NCBI GenBank assembly: GCA_023213315.1
Contig: JAKCPI010012714.1
Coordinates: forward strand, 1-64,000
DNA from: Euborellia annulipes
Taxonomy: Eukaryota; Arthropoda; Insecta; Dermaptera; Anisolabididae
Reading direction: 5' to 3'
Length of the DNA: 64,000 bases
The notes under the pieces were generated by a model, which was given only the letters and a program-made list of their open reading frames with translations, did not search any database and had not been told where the DNA came from. Position numbers and translations under genes: made by a program. Position 1 is the first letter of the stretch. Each line of letters begins with the position of its first letter. Below are positions 10,851 through 21,146 of the stretch, piece after piece.

Positions 10851-11917
10851 CCTTCTTATCACGTTAATCTATTTCTATCTGAATGAATCTATCCTAAAAA
10901 ATTTTTGTTCCATTAGGGATGAAAATTACTAATAATAATATATATGTTCCTAGATGACGTCATCAGGGAGCAAAATAGTTAGAATTGTCTTTTCGCCATG
11001 TTAAAGATAGGACAAATTTGAAATTTTGAATACCTCTCAAAAAGTCACTTTTGATCCAAAATGAAATTTTATATCAAAGGTATCGGGTTTTTGATAGTAT
11101 CTATTTGTATTTTAAATTTCATCCTAATCGGTCCAGCAGGGAAACCTGTAGCTTTGTCTAAAAATTTGAAAATTGAAGAAAAGAATGAAAAAGAAAAAAA
11201 AAAAAAAAAAAAAAAAGGAAAAATAAGAGACTAACTTTTGACCTTCCGAAATCGGCAAAATCTCAACTTTGAGCCTCTGCCATTCTTTTTGGGACTGGAA
11301 TTTTTTTTTGAATTTGTGCTCAAAATAATCCTTATTTATTCTAGTTTAATATAAAAAAAATTTGGCTCGATATCTTAAAAACTTTTTGAGATATTCGCCC
11401 AGAAAGAGAAAAGTTTCTCAAAAAAATTTTTTCACGTCCCTATCTTTTATTAAGGATTTAAAATCATTCTTGATAATATAGTCTAGGGACGACTCGTCCA
11501 TCTAAATGCAATGGGCCATTGGCATCTATTGGAATATCAACTAAATGGTAGAATTATGAGTTTCTTTGCTTTCTTTTGCTTTTTACTTGCTGGGCGACGA
11601 GTCGCTCCTGCGACTCTTGATATAAATTAAGAGGATTTCTCAGGCTGATTAGTGCTGCGACCCTGTGGAGACTTTTAGAATTATTGAAAGTGAAATTAGC
11701 TATTGGGATCTTTAGCATTTCAATACGCTACCTGGTGGCTTAAAGTCGAACTAGCCATTGTAGGATAAACCTTCATATGTTTAACGTGATATAAGGGACA
11801 AGAACATTTAAACATCTGACATAATTATATTATTTAAAAAAAAAAGTTATAACCCACGAGTAAACATTATTGTTATATTAATAAATAATAGATACATACA
11901 CTAATATATTCACAAAT
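10851..11917. other. Composite cargo without a recognised gene
   Basis: AT-rich, with a long A run near 11185-11217. No reading frame or repeat could be supported. Confidence 0.35.
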
Positions 11918-12043
11918 ATGAAATTTTCTCCTTATAAAAATAAAAGCAATGTGTATCTACTTTGTGTTTATGGGTGTAAAAGTCATGCTTCTAAGCATGA
12001 AACAGTTCGATTTCATTCTTTTCCAAAAAAAAAGACAGTATAG
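11918..12043 (+). pseudogene. THAP zinc-finger N-terminal fragment (41 codons)
   Basis: A short frame from ATG at 11918 to TAG at 12041 contains CVYGC (residues 16-20), a C-x3-C pair, followed 16 residues later by FHSFPKK. This spacing and the FHxFP motif are the first half of a THAP zinc finger (C2CH), a DNA-binding module found in P-element-type transposases and in host transcription factors. The second half (tryptophan, C-x2-H, AVPTIF box) was not found downstream in the same frame. A GT near 12038 could be a donor, so this may be a first exon. It is more likely a relic. It sits in composite-hAT cargo. Confidence 0.5.
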
Positions 12044-12104
12044 TGAAAATTATAACTAATTTTATTGTAGAAGAATCAATCTATCAGATTTAGAAGCCTT
12101 CTTT

Positions 12105-12721
12105 TTAATTTTTGCCTCTATCTTTTTCTTGTTTTTCTCCAAAACAATTGTGCTCGAGCAAAGGCCTCTCATATCGTATTTTTTTAAGAGCTGATTTATG
12201 TGGTGCACTCCAAACATATTTTTTGTCTGTACACGTGATATTTTTTAAATCTTCTAAATTATTTTTGTAAGTACAAAAAAAAAAAATTATTAATTTTATA
12301 TTTAATTACCGGTATTAATTTTTTAGTTAATTTATCATTTAATTATCTTGTATTTATTATTAAAATAAAATATTTCAAACACTTTTTGGCTAACATCATA
12401 TCAGATATCATAAATAGCGGTTACAGAATAAAAGTACAGCCCCAAATGTGCTTGCAGGTACTTCCTAATCCAGCCCTATACGAGCATCCATCCCAATTGT
12501 TATTATTATTATACAATTTGATCATTTATTTCATGAAATTCTTCTCGTAAACTTGTTGTTTGTAAACAGAAAGCAAGAATTTAGTCTGTCATTGAAACTG
12601 TCATTACTATTACTCACTTTAAAACATGACCAGGATCAATAATATTGTCTCCACAAATAAAATTTCTATTAGTAAGTGTGGCAGAAGAAAACCTACAAAT
12701 TTCCTGTATCGTCACACCCAT
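12105..12721 (-). pseudogene. SWIM-type zinc-finger gene remnant
   Basis: Three minus-strand pieces fit one decayed spliced gene. Piece 1: ATG at 12719-12721 to the strong donor AAA|GTGAGT at 12618 (34 codons, ending NIIDPGHVL). Piece 2: about 12495-12425, containing AGLGSTCKHIWGC, which matches the distal half of a SWIM motif (C-x-C-xn-C-x-H). The upstream partner reads CSYRAG, so the second cysteine of the expected C-x-C is replaced by tyrosine. Piece 3: about 12233-12105, behind an acceptor-like ACAG, encoding KKYVWSAPHKSALKK and ending in TAA. SWIM domains bind DNA or protein and occur in MULE-type transposases and in uncharacterised invertebrate proteins. The intermediate splice sites are not proven, and the lost cysteine argues for a pseudogene. 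Confidence 0.45.
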
Positions 12722-13916
12722 TTTTTATTTTTAATTAAACTTTTTGTCTCATAAAACACGAGTACTTGCGTATCAGCTCAGCCATTCAATCCTACAATCG
12801 TTAGTTCATTTTTTGCCACCAGGTGAAGCCACGCCTCTCCCATAGATCCCAATTGGAAAAGGTTATTAGAGTTAAGAAAAAAATTTCTTTAATTACTAAT
12901 CGAATAATATTTAGCCATCTTACCGGTATATAGGTACGAATATAATTTATTATTAAATTTGTTTGGTCTCACCTCCTTTTATTTCTATATAATAATAGGT
13001 ATTGATTTAAAGTAGATTTTATTTGTTCTTCGAAATTATAACCTTAATTAAATTAAGTTACAAAATTAATTTTTGTTCCCTTACTTACTTTCTCTATATA
13101 AATATATACATAGGTAAGAGAAAGTAAAAAAATAAAAATTATCGCTATTTGTTCCTTTTTAATCTTTCAATAATTTTTTCATTTAGTGTTTAAAGATTTC
13201 TAATTCTCTTTTTTATCTATAAATATTTTATTTAGTCATGTATATACTGTATTTGAGTTGAATTCTGATCAGGAGAGAGCTGTGCGTCTGTTCACACCAT
13301 AGAAAGAACTAGAACATTACAGATGAGTTAGTAAAAAACCCATTTGAATATGTTTAACAAGTGAATCACAAAGAACTAGTCATTTCAAATGAACGAGAAT
13401 CATTGACTTCTCTTATTCAATGTATTAATTCCTTTTCGTTTGAAATATTCATCCAGGAGAAAGAGACAGAAGATTATGAGTGGAAGTGAGAAAAAGATAG
13501 TCACTTAAAAGATCTGTTTTCTGCTCGACGACCAGCCGACATCCAAGCCAAACAATCGAGGTGACGTCATTTCTAAGAATCAATTAAAAAGATAAAAACA
13601 AAATAGTAATAAAATTATTCCAGGAAATAAAAAAAGCAATAAAAAAAAAACATTTTAAAATAATGCTTTTATAATATTCTTTTTTAAATAAATTATTAAT
13701 AATTAATAAATCTTATTATTAAAAAAAATAATTTTTTTAATTATTCTGGTTGGATTCATGAGATGGGTTACCAAAGTTTTTTTATTTTTTTTTATTTATG
13801 CTTAACCAAAGTAATCTCGTTAACTTAAAGTTGAAATTGATATATCTTGAAAACCACTAAGTCGATTTGAATGCGGTTTTTTGCAAACAATAAAGAATCT
13901 TCTAGAGAAGTCCGTG
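12722..13916. other. Rest of the composite cargo
   Basis: No gene is supported. At 13088-13128 a solo R1-type left hairpin occurs (ACTTTCTC ... GGTAAGAGAAAGTA). A T/A-rich region lies at 13600-13800. Confidence 0.4.
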
Positions 13917-14681
13917 CAGAGGCGTACCGAGGAAGTTGGGGGCCTGGGGCGGAACTAGAAGAGGGGGCCTTATATTGAATTTTTTTTTCTTGGAGGGGGG
14001 TGATCATCTTTAAATATCCCTCTCCTCCATACACAAAAATATTTTTAAAATACCGTATATCCCTGAACCCCAAGGGCCCCGGGGCCTTTCAAAGGGAAAT
14101 TTTCATTAAATTTTGTTTTTACTTGAGCCCCAAGGGCCCCGGGGCCTCTCAAAGAGAAATTTTTATTAAATTTTCTTTTTTTTTTATCTAAATTTTCCCA
14201 TTTTTACTTGAACCTTGAAGGCCCCGGGGCCTCTCAAAGAGAAATTTTCATTAAATTTTGTTTTTACTTGAGCCCTGAGGGCCCCGGGGCCTCTCAAAGA
14301 GAAATTTTCATTAAATTTTGTTTTTACTTGAGCCCTGAGGGCCCCGGGGCCTTTCAAAGGGAAATTTTCATTAAATTTTGTTTTTACTTGAGCCCCAAGG
14401 GCCCCGGGGCCCCTCAAAGAGAAATTTTTATTAAATTTTCTTTTTTTTTTATCTAAATTTTCCCATTTTCACTTGAGCCCTGAAGGCCCCGGGGCCTCTC
14501 AAAGAGAAATTTTTATTAAATTTTCTTTTTTTTTTATCTAAATTTTCCCATTTTTACTTGAGCCCTGAGGGCCCCGGGGCCTTTCAAAGGAAAATTTTCA
14601 TTAAATTTTTTTTTTTATAAATATATGGGGGCCTATCCCGGACGGGGCCTGGGGCGGACCGCCCCCCTCGGTACGCCACTG
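13917..14681. mobile_element. hAT MITE with expanded internal tandem repeat, right member of the composite
   Basis: Terminal CAGAGGCGTACCGAGG and CCTCGGTACGCCACTG match the left member. The centre (14060-14610) has about eight tandem units of 60-70 bp carrying GGCCCCGGGGCC; some are extended by a TTTTTTTATCTAAATTTTCC insert. The left member has three units, so the array has changed size. Confidence 0.75.
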
Positions 14682-14878
14682 TAAATATTAGAGATTTTTT
14701 CAATTATTTATAAGTTTTTTTTTTAGATTTTAGAATTTTGGAGAGTTAATAAAATAATTATTTAAAAAAAAAAAAAAAATCATTAGGGAAAACAATAGGT
14801 ATTTTTTGGTTTTGGAGAAGGCTTTGGGGGGGGGGCGGCCCCCCTGGGCCCCCCCCTGAATACGCCACTGGTCCATAT

Positions 14879-15130
14879 GTTTTTATAAAACATTTTTCTG
14901 CTACCAGACGTTTATACGTGTTGTCCACCTTCATCAGAATGATGGCGTTGTCAAAGCCAAATCCATGCATAAATTCGATCGCTTGAGAACTCAGAGCTGT
15001 CGATGACTTAATATTTTTTATAATCAATTCATGTTGCTTTTTTCGAAACGAAAACCTGCGAGATGTTTGGCCAACATAAACCTTAGTGGGATTGGGGCAG
15101 TCAATGCAGCGAATCAAGTGAATTAAAAGA
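14879..15130 (-). pseudogene. Penelope-like element GIY-YIG endonuclease fragment
   Basis: The minus-strand frame contains CIDCPNPTKVYVGQTSRRFS then KKQHELIIKN and a hydrophobic FIKTYG end. VYVGQTSR corresponds to the GIY-YIG nuclease box as found in Penelope-like retroelements, and the preceding C-x2-C pair suits their zinc-binding extension. The enzyme nicks target DNA for reverse transcription. The reverse transcriptase part is missing upstream, and the C-terminal end is cut by the hAT at 14870; the frame resumes at 8307. It is therefore a truncated, interrupted copy. Confidence 0.75.
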
Positions 15131-15383
15131 AGAAAATTAAAAATATTTATTTCCTTCAAATAGTATACGTAAATATAGCCTAAAAATATTTTTGATAAAA
15201 TCACTAGCAAATTTTTTAAAATTTTAATTTTATTAAAATTGTGATTTTATTTAAAATTTTTAAAGCTTTATAGTAGATTTGTTTTTGTTTTATACTATTT
15301 GAACATATTAAATTATTTTAATTTTCTAAAAAAAAAAACTTTTTGCCCCCCCCTCCACTGATTCAAATTCGTTCCGGCGCCCC

Positions 15384-15520
15384 TGGCCTTAGTAATGTAT
15401 ATTTGTCCATCTTAAATAATGTAGACGCCCAGATTTAAATATTATAATAAAAAAATTGTTTATAACATTATGTGTAATTTGAAAATATATTAAAAATTAA
15501 TCAAGCTAGAAAACTAACAA
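15384..15520 (+). mobile_element. PLE terminal segment, right-hand (inverted) copy
   Basis: Matches the complement of 8150-8280 over about 130 bp, beginning at GGCCTTAGTAATGTATATTT. Its presence on both sides of the GIY-YIG fragment in opposite orientations defines the mirrored structure. Confidence 0.65.
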
Positions 15521-15732
15521 ATAAATAATATATTTTCGAAGAGGTCAATTGCACGCTTTTGTGAGATTTCGGTGTTTATTAAGATGTACAGTGTGTCTAT
15601 AAAAGAACTCCGGGGTTTTGAGGCAAAATATTTTAATAAAGTAAAAAACGTACATACATGTTTTATACATGATTGGAAAGGTTACATTTTCAAGTTTTTT
15701 TAATAATTTAATAAAGTTCAATGTGAGCGTCG

Positions 15733-17638
15733 CACAGTGGGCTGAAATAGGAAAAAAAGCGGCCATAATTCGAAAAAATGAACTTCAAAATATAAAAACA
15801 AAGTTTTGCACACTAATAATAGACTATATGTGGACCTCAGGGCAATAATTCATTTTTTTTTTACTCAACCCAAACCCGAGTTATAGAGCGCCAAAGTGGG
15901 CAAGAAAACTTACTAACTTTTCTTTGCGTTTCAAGTCGATATTCAGAAATTTTTTTCATGTATTAATCCAATTTTAATGAATTTTTTTTTGAATCATAGA
16001 TAAATTAATCTTCTTTCTGAATATATTTTTGTTTTTCTTGTATAACAGTTATTTATTTTTAAATAAATTTTTTTTCTAAGTAAAAAAAAAGCAATATAAA
16101 TTTTTTTCAATTTCAAAAAAGTATATGGGCATCCTCTTGCCTTCTAACAAACTCAATAGATTCTGAAACTAGAATACATGTAGAACATAATTGCATCGAA
16201 ACTTTTTGCCCGAATTTGCCCGAAAAATTTTTATTAATTTTTTTATAATTAAATCGGCAGAAAAACAAATGATTTCCCTCAAACCATATGAACTTCTCTC
16301 TGCTTTACAGATAATTTTGAAACGTGACGAAGGGCTGATGGACAAAATAAAATCAGGCTATTATTAGAATGACCATAAAATTTGAAGGGGGGGGGCCTCA
16401 AATTTTATAATCTTTTGAAAAAATAATCTATTAAAATGGAATATTCAATATTTGAAAATTTCATTTTTTCTTGTTCATATTCTTATTAATATTATTGAAA
16501 TAACTATATTATTTTTGTATACAAGTGATAAAGCCCCCCTGGACCCCCTTACATGCCTTCAGCGAGCAAATGCATCACATTTATTCTTGCTCACTGTTTG
16601 GAAATTTTTCAATTGCTCGCCTTCGGCGCAAAATTTTAAAGTTTTAAATTTCCCTCACTGACTCCACTTCCTCTGTCTCTGGCCAATCAGCGAGAGACAG
16701 TGGTAAACAGGGACATAAAACAGAAGTTAGTGGCTAGAATATAGTAATTTATTTTTTAGCAAATAATTTCTATTTAAGTATAATGACAGAGACATAGAAG
16801 CCGACTCCAAGGGGCCCAAGGGGCTCGAGCCTCCTCTCCCCAAACCCCCCAATGTTGAGGGAAGAGAAAATAGTCATCTTTGTAATCAGCAATCCATTAA
16901 AATGTATATAAAGACGTATTGCTTATATAAAAAAAATTTTTTGACCCTTTGAGTAAGGAGTAGTTCACCCCCATGCATGTTTTTTTTTAAATAGATGACA
17001 TCTTTGGAATCAGTATCCATTAAAATGTATATAAAGACATATTGCTTGTAATTACCAAAAAAAAAAAAAATATTTTTTGCTTCCTTCAGTAAGGGGTAGT
17101 TCACCCCATCTATATATTTTGTAAAAATAAATGACATTTTCGTAACGAGTGACCTGTAAAATGTATATAAAGACATATTGCTTGTAATTATCAAAGCAAA
17201 ATTTTTTTAACACCTTGAGTAAGGGGTAGTTCACCCCATGTATGTTTTTAGTAAAAATAGATGACATCTTTGGAATCAGCATTCATTAAAATGTATATAA
17301 AGACGTATTGCTTTGTAATTATCAAAAAAAAAAATTTTTTTTGCTCACTTCAGTAAGGGGTGGTTCACTCCATGTATGTTTTTTGTAAAAATAAATGTCA
17401 TTTTTGGAAAACGCATATTTTTTTTGATTTTTTGACATATGTTTTTCTTTATATTTCACACATCATAATTTTTTTTTTCAACTTTGTCAAGGGGTAATTT
17501 CAACCCCTTTTGGTAAAATATGAAAATATTGAAGGGTATAAAAGAACATATGATTATGTATGTATAGTTTTAATTTTGTGAAAATCCGCCCAAAAAAAGA
17601 TAATTATGGCCGCTTTTTTTCGATTTCAGCCCACTGTG
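15733..17638. mobile_element. Transib-like element, CACAGTG termini, CGTCG duplication
   Basis: Both ends start CACAGTGGGCTGAAAT, followed by an A run and GCGGCCATAATT, forming inverted repeats of about 37 bp. The duplication is CGTCG (15728-15732 and 17639-17643). Transib elements, relatives of the RAG1 recombinase source, are known for CAC-type heptamer ends and 5-bp GC-rich duplications fitting CGNCG. No transposase frame is seen, so it is non-autonomous. The interior holds a 3- to 4-unit tandem array (about 16870-17400). Confidence 0.8.
16870..17400. repeat. Tandem array of about 130-bp units inside the Transib-like element
   Basis: Each unit carries AAAATGTATATAAAGAC, an A-rich run, GAGTAAGGGGTAGTTCACCC and ATGTATGTTTTT. 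At least four units differ in the A-run length. Confidence 0.75.
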
Positions 17639-17710
17639 CGTCGTGAGTGGCACGGCACACATCGTAACGGTATTCTCCCTCTTCCCATGTCCTGGTCAGC
17701 ATGTCTGGGG

Positions 17711-19038
17711 CAAGGGCGGATCCAGAGGTGTTTCTGGGGGAGGGGTGAGGTAATATGGTGTGGCTGCTCGCAAAGCATACAATTTTTTTCTTAATTTCGG
17801 TAATTTAAAGAGGCATTCTGAACTTGTTCACCAGAATATAAATACTAGGAACCGACCGAATATTCGGTTTCGGTTACGGTTTCGGCCAGTTTCGGCCAAA
17901 AATCATGGTTTCGGCCGTAGTTTCGGTTTCGGCCAAAAAGTGGCCGAACCTTTCGGCCGGCCGAAACCTGAGTCTGAAAAGATGGGATGAGACTCGCATG
18001 CAAAAAAAAAAAAAAAGGTCAAATAATTTGCACTTGAGGGAGAAAAAAATTTTAGTCTCCCTAAAAAAAAGGTAAAATGATTTTCACGGGAGGGAAAAAA
18101 AATTCAAAAAAAAAAAAAAAGGTAAAATGAAAAAAAATTTTAATAGGAAATACAAGTTTCGGTTTCGGTTACGGTTTCGGCCGAAACTAAGGTTGAGGCC
18201 GAATATTCGGTTTCGGTTGAAAATCTTGTTTCGGTCGGACCCTAATAAATACAAATCAAATTTTTAAGTATTAATTTTTAAAATTTTACATTAAAAATAC
18301 ATTTTTTTTGCCAAAAAAAAGTATTTTTTTCAAATCTCGGGGGAGGGGGGGGGGTATACATTACATACATTTTAAATATATAATATTTAAACATGGATAA
18401 TTTTATTGAAAATGAATTGATTTTAAAGCTAAGTTCCTATAAATAAACAAATATTAGTATACTTACATGCAAATAAATTATTAATTTTAAAATTTGATGA
18501 GCAAGTTTATTAATCCTTGATCAAAATCAAAAGATAATTTTATTATCTTTATATATATAATTCTTTTGTACGTGTGTATGTGACTGAACTCCTCTAAACG
18601 ACTGAACCAATTTTGATGAAATTTTCTGTGTATGTTTGTGAGAATCGCGGACAGGTTTTGTTTCACAAATAACAATAAGTTAATGAGTTAAAATAAGAAA
18701 AAAATAAAAATTAGGAGAAAGGGTTGCCATGGTAACAAAATATAAATATTTTCCCATGTTTACGATTTTTTATTTATTTACATTTTGAATTCTAAAATAT
18801 CGGCGTAAATTTTTTGTCTGTGTACCGGGAGAGTCCTGGAAAGGATATGATTCACAAAAAATCTTAAGTTCATGAATAATTAACCGTTAAAATAATCTCT
18901 ATATTATAAAAATGAAAAGGGAAAATGTATGTACCGGTATGTATATATGTATATGTTTTATAGAAATCCACAATTTTCAATGAAGTTGAGAAAGGGGGTC
19001 CAGGGGGCCCCTTTTCCCCCTCTTTGTATCCGCTCTTG
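17711..19038. mobile_element. hAT element of 1.33 kb (CAAGGGCGGATCCAG family), nested in the mariner-like element
   Basis: The left end CAAGGGCGGATCCAG and right end TTTGTATCCGCTCTTG are inverted. The exact 8-bp duplication GTCTGGGG is at 17703-17710 and 19039-19046. Three short relatives (45794-46046, 49898-50208, 52065-52317) share these ends. No transposase frame is seen. It contains another hAT MITE and an R1 fragment (about 18490-18870). Confidence 0.85.
17846..18244. mobile_element. hAT-like MITE rich in TTCGGTTTCGGCC
   Basis: Ends TAGGAACCGACCGAATATTC and GGTCGGACCCTA are inverted. The exact 8-bp duplication ATAAATAC is at 17838-17845 and 18245-18252. The subterminal regions are made of TTCGGTTTCGG / CCGAAACCG repeats that pair with each other. 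It is the innermost level of the nest. Confidence 0.85.
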
Positions 19039-19326
19039 GTCTGGGGTGACGGAGGTCACGCAATTGACAATTCGTTCCCTGAGATGGCGAACATTACGAA
19101 TTACGCTTTGCAGCGCTGCCACCTGTTGATAAAAACATTCCCAATTGGTATGAGTAAAACTTTTTGAGCTACTTGTTTCAGAGAAATAAACTAAATTTTG
19201 CTATCTTTTATAGTTTAAAAAATATGCATTTTTAAAACCCCGGAGTTCATTTATAGACACCCTGTATTATGGGTCAATGTACTGAGGGTTCGTTGCTTCC
19301 CCAGTATTTATCTTATAAGAACTGTA

Positions 19327-19655
19327 TTTGATAATAAAATTTTATATACATTTGAGACTTGGCCGTATTAACTGATGAGCATACGTCATCTTGTGTGTAA
19401 ATTTATATTTTTTATATAGTTTTTGTATATGTTTATATATAAAAACTCTATCTGCATCTCAAGGTGTACACCTTGAGATTGCCGATAATGTAAGATCGAA
19501 TATTTTAAGTTGTTGTATTACAATTATTATTTATGCTCATTTCAGCTCTTAAGAACTGATGAAGGATTTATATAATTAAACCCGAAACGTCTTCTAAGTG
19601 GAGATTTTTATTCGATAGAGGCTCTCCTTTTGGCTGACATCCTCTCTTCCTGTCT
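19327..19655 (+). mobile_element. PLE terminal repeat, right arm, with hammerhead-like motif
   Basis: Inverted copy of 5970-6325. At 19556-19590 it reads CTGATGA, A, then GGATTTA paired with TAAACCC (one mismatch), then GAAACGT. The upstream part holds an internal CTCAAGGTGTACACCTTGAG palindrome (about 19459-19478). Confidence 0.7.
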
Positions 19656-20004
19656 ATCGTTGAACAGTCACTTCTCTTATCAACATCCTTAAATTTCCCT
19701 TGACGGACACTATTAGATGCAGACCTATAAAAAGAATAAAAAATCACCTAAGGATCAAAGAAGTTGCTTCCATTTGAAATATTGATGCTAGGCAAGATGT
19801 TAAGACTAATAATCGTATGATTCCTATAAATACGACCACGGATGAGTGGACTCTGGCCACTATGGAGGTCACAAAATAAAATAATAAATTGGAGAATCTG
19901 GAACGCCTATCCCAGAGCTCCGAACAGAACAAATGATTATATTAAAAAGAGAAAATTATGCAAATTAATTGGTTTATTTGAATGGAATTTTTTACTTAAG
20001 GTTT

Positions 20005-20175
20005 TTTTTAAGGTCTTTTTCGGCATCTAAAGCCATTTAGACCCCATCCCTATTTATTTCAAATGATTTGTAGTCAAATCAAATGAAATGAATTTTTCTC
20101 GCTTGGGACGGGAAGCGAACCCGGGACTCCGGTGCGAGAGGCTAATGTCTTCTCACTGAGCCACGGCTCCCGGGA
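20005..20175 (-). mobile_element. tRNA-derived SINE (family B), head complete
   Basis: The minus strand starts GGGAGCCGTGGCTCAGTGAG (A box), has CGGGTTCGCTTCCCG (B box), then a GAGAAAAATTCATTTC body, TAGGGATGGGGTCTAAATGG, and ends ATGCCGAAAAAGACCTT. This is the best family B copy for the tRNA-like head. Confidence 0.8.
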
Positions 20176-20865
20176 TTTTTATTAAAGTATTTTTAGAATT
20201 TCTCTTTTAGTTAATAATTTTTTAAAAAATCTCTTTTATGGATTCATTTTTTGGGGCATATTGCGAGGTTCTCGGCTGATATAATTAATTTAATAAATAA
20301 AAGTTGCTCAAAATAAATAAATAATAGGCCTAATTTAGAAAAAAAATGTATCGGAAAATCCTTATATCTAGGATCTTTGAAATAAAAATTCATTTTTTAA
20401 TATTAATTGAAAATATTTTATTAAAAAAATAAAAAAATGTACAAAAAATTACGTAAAATATAGTTTATTAATTCACATCAATCCTCTCTCCACTCCTCCT
20501 TCCTATCTTTATTGTTATTTTCGTTTTTTTTTTTAAGGACGAGATTCATATTTAATCGGACAAGTAAAATTCATAAATAATTTAGTATGGGAGAAAATAG
20601 AGGAAAATATTCGTCCTACTTGTGCAACAAATCCAAATGTCACAGGTGATTTATAATTACTCTCCCTTGAGAAGCTACTTAAATTATTGACATAGAAAAT
20701 AATTGATTTTTTTCTATATAAACAAATTATTGTAAAAAGAACTTTCACCTTTACATTAGAAAAAGAAATTTTCTTCAAAGCCATAATGCTGATAAGGGGT
20801 CGTCCACATATTATGTAAATATTTAATAAATGATTCCAATTACGATGTTTGCCACTAGTTGCAAG
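20176..20865. other. No gene seen
   Basis: AT-rich sequence. A reading frame of about 117 residues exists on the minus strand at 20533-20886 but runs into the hAT terminus and has no recognisable motif, so it is not called. Confidence 0.4.
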
Positions 20866-20873
20866 GTCTAGAT

Positions 20874-21139
20874 CAGTGGTTTTCAAACTTTATGTTACCA
20901 CGCCTCCCTTAAAAATATAATATAACTCCTCCCCTCCCCCCCTTTTTATTTTAAAATAATACAAATATAAAAATTTTTATTGCAAAAAAATGTATTGATA
21001 CAAATTATTATAATATTGTTTATTTATAAAACTTTAGCAGTCATTTAGAAAATGGCTCGTTGTGGCTAATATTCGCGCCTCCCCTAAGACTAGTCCCCGC
21101 CTCCCTAGGGAGGCGCGCCTCACAATTTGGAAAACGCTG
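20874..21139. mobile_element. hAT MITE (CAGTGGTTTTCAAACT ends)
   Basis: Ends CAGTGGTTTTCAAACTTT and TTTGGAAAACGCTG are inverted; CAGNGGTTYTCAAACTTT-type ends are typical of hAT MITEs. The left duplication is GTCTAGAT (20866-20873). The right copy was split by the next element: it reads GTCAAGA at 21140-21146 and, after the insertion, GTCTAGAT at 21428-21435. Confidence 0.8.
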
Positions 21140-21146
21140 GTCAAGA

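Larger units (their letters stand above)
8508..14681. mobile_element. Composite hAT-flanked block of about 6.2 kb
   Basis: The outer ends are CAGAGGCGTACCGAGG and CCTCGGTACGCCACTG, flanked by an exact 8-bp duplication TAAATATT (8500-8507 and 14682-14689). The block consists of one complete MITE (8508-8900), 5.0 kb of cargo, and a second complete MITE (13917-14681). The inner flanks, TTCCAGGG after 8900 and AGTCCGTG before 13917, do not match each other, so the only matching duplication is the outermost one. The simplest reading is that the pair and the cargo inserted as one unit. Recombination between copies is the alternative. Confidence 0.65.
8316..14870. mobile_element. Outer hAT element inserted in the PLE, itself interrupted
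   Basis: Termini are CAGTAGCGTAGCCAGG on the left and CCTGAATACGCCACTG on the right (complement CAGTGGCGTATTCAGG). An exact 8-bp duplication GTCCATAT lies at 8308-8315 and 14871-14878, the hAT-type length. Without the inner block (8508-14681 plus its duplication) the element is about 370 bp, so it was a MITE. It cuts the GIY-YIG reading frame. Confidence 0.85.
15589..19264. mobile_element. Tc1/mariner-like element with TA duplication, host of two nested insertions
   Basis: Ends are CAGTGTGTCTATAAAAGAAC on the left and GTTCATTTATAGACACCCTG on the right; both continue into CTCCGGGGTTTT or its complement. TA flanks both sides (15587-15588 and 19265-19266). Removing the Transib-like and hAT insertions leaves about 430 bp, a MITE-sized element without a transposase. 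Confidence 0.8.

Noticed and set aside
14208..14456. 82-residue repeated frame in a GC-rich array
   Set aside because: It is a translation of the 60-bp tandem unit inside a hAT MITE; it has the same repeats on both strands and no biological motif.
16886..17282. Overlapping repeated minus-strand frames
   Set aside because: They are translations of the roughly 130-bp tandem array inside the Transib-like element.
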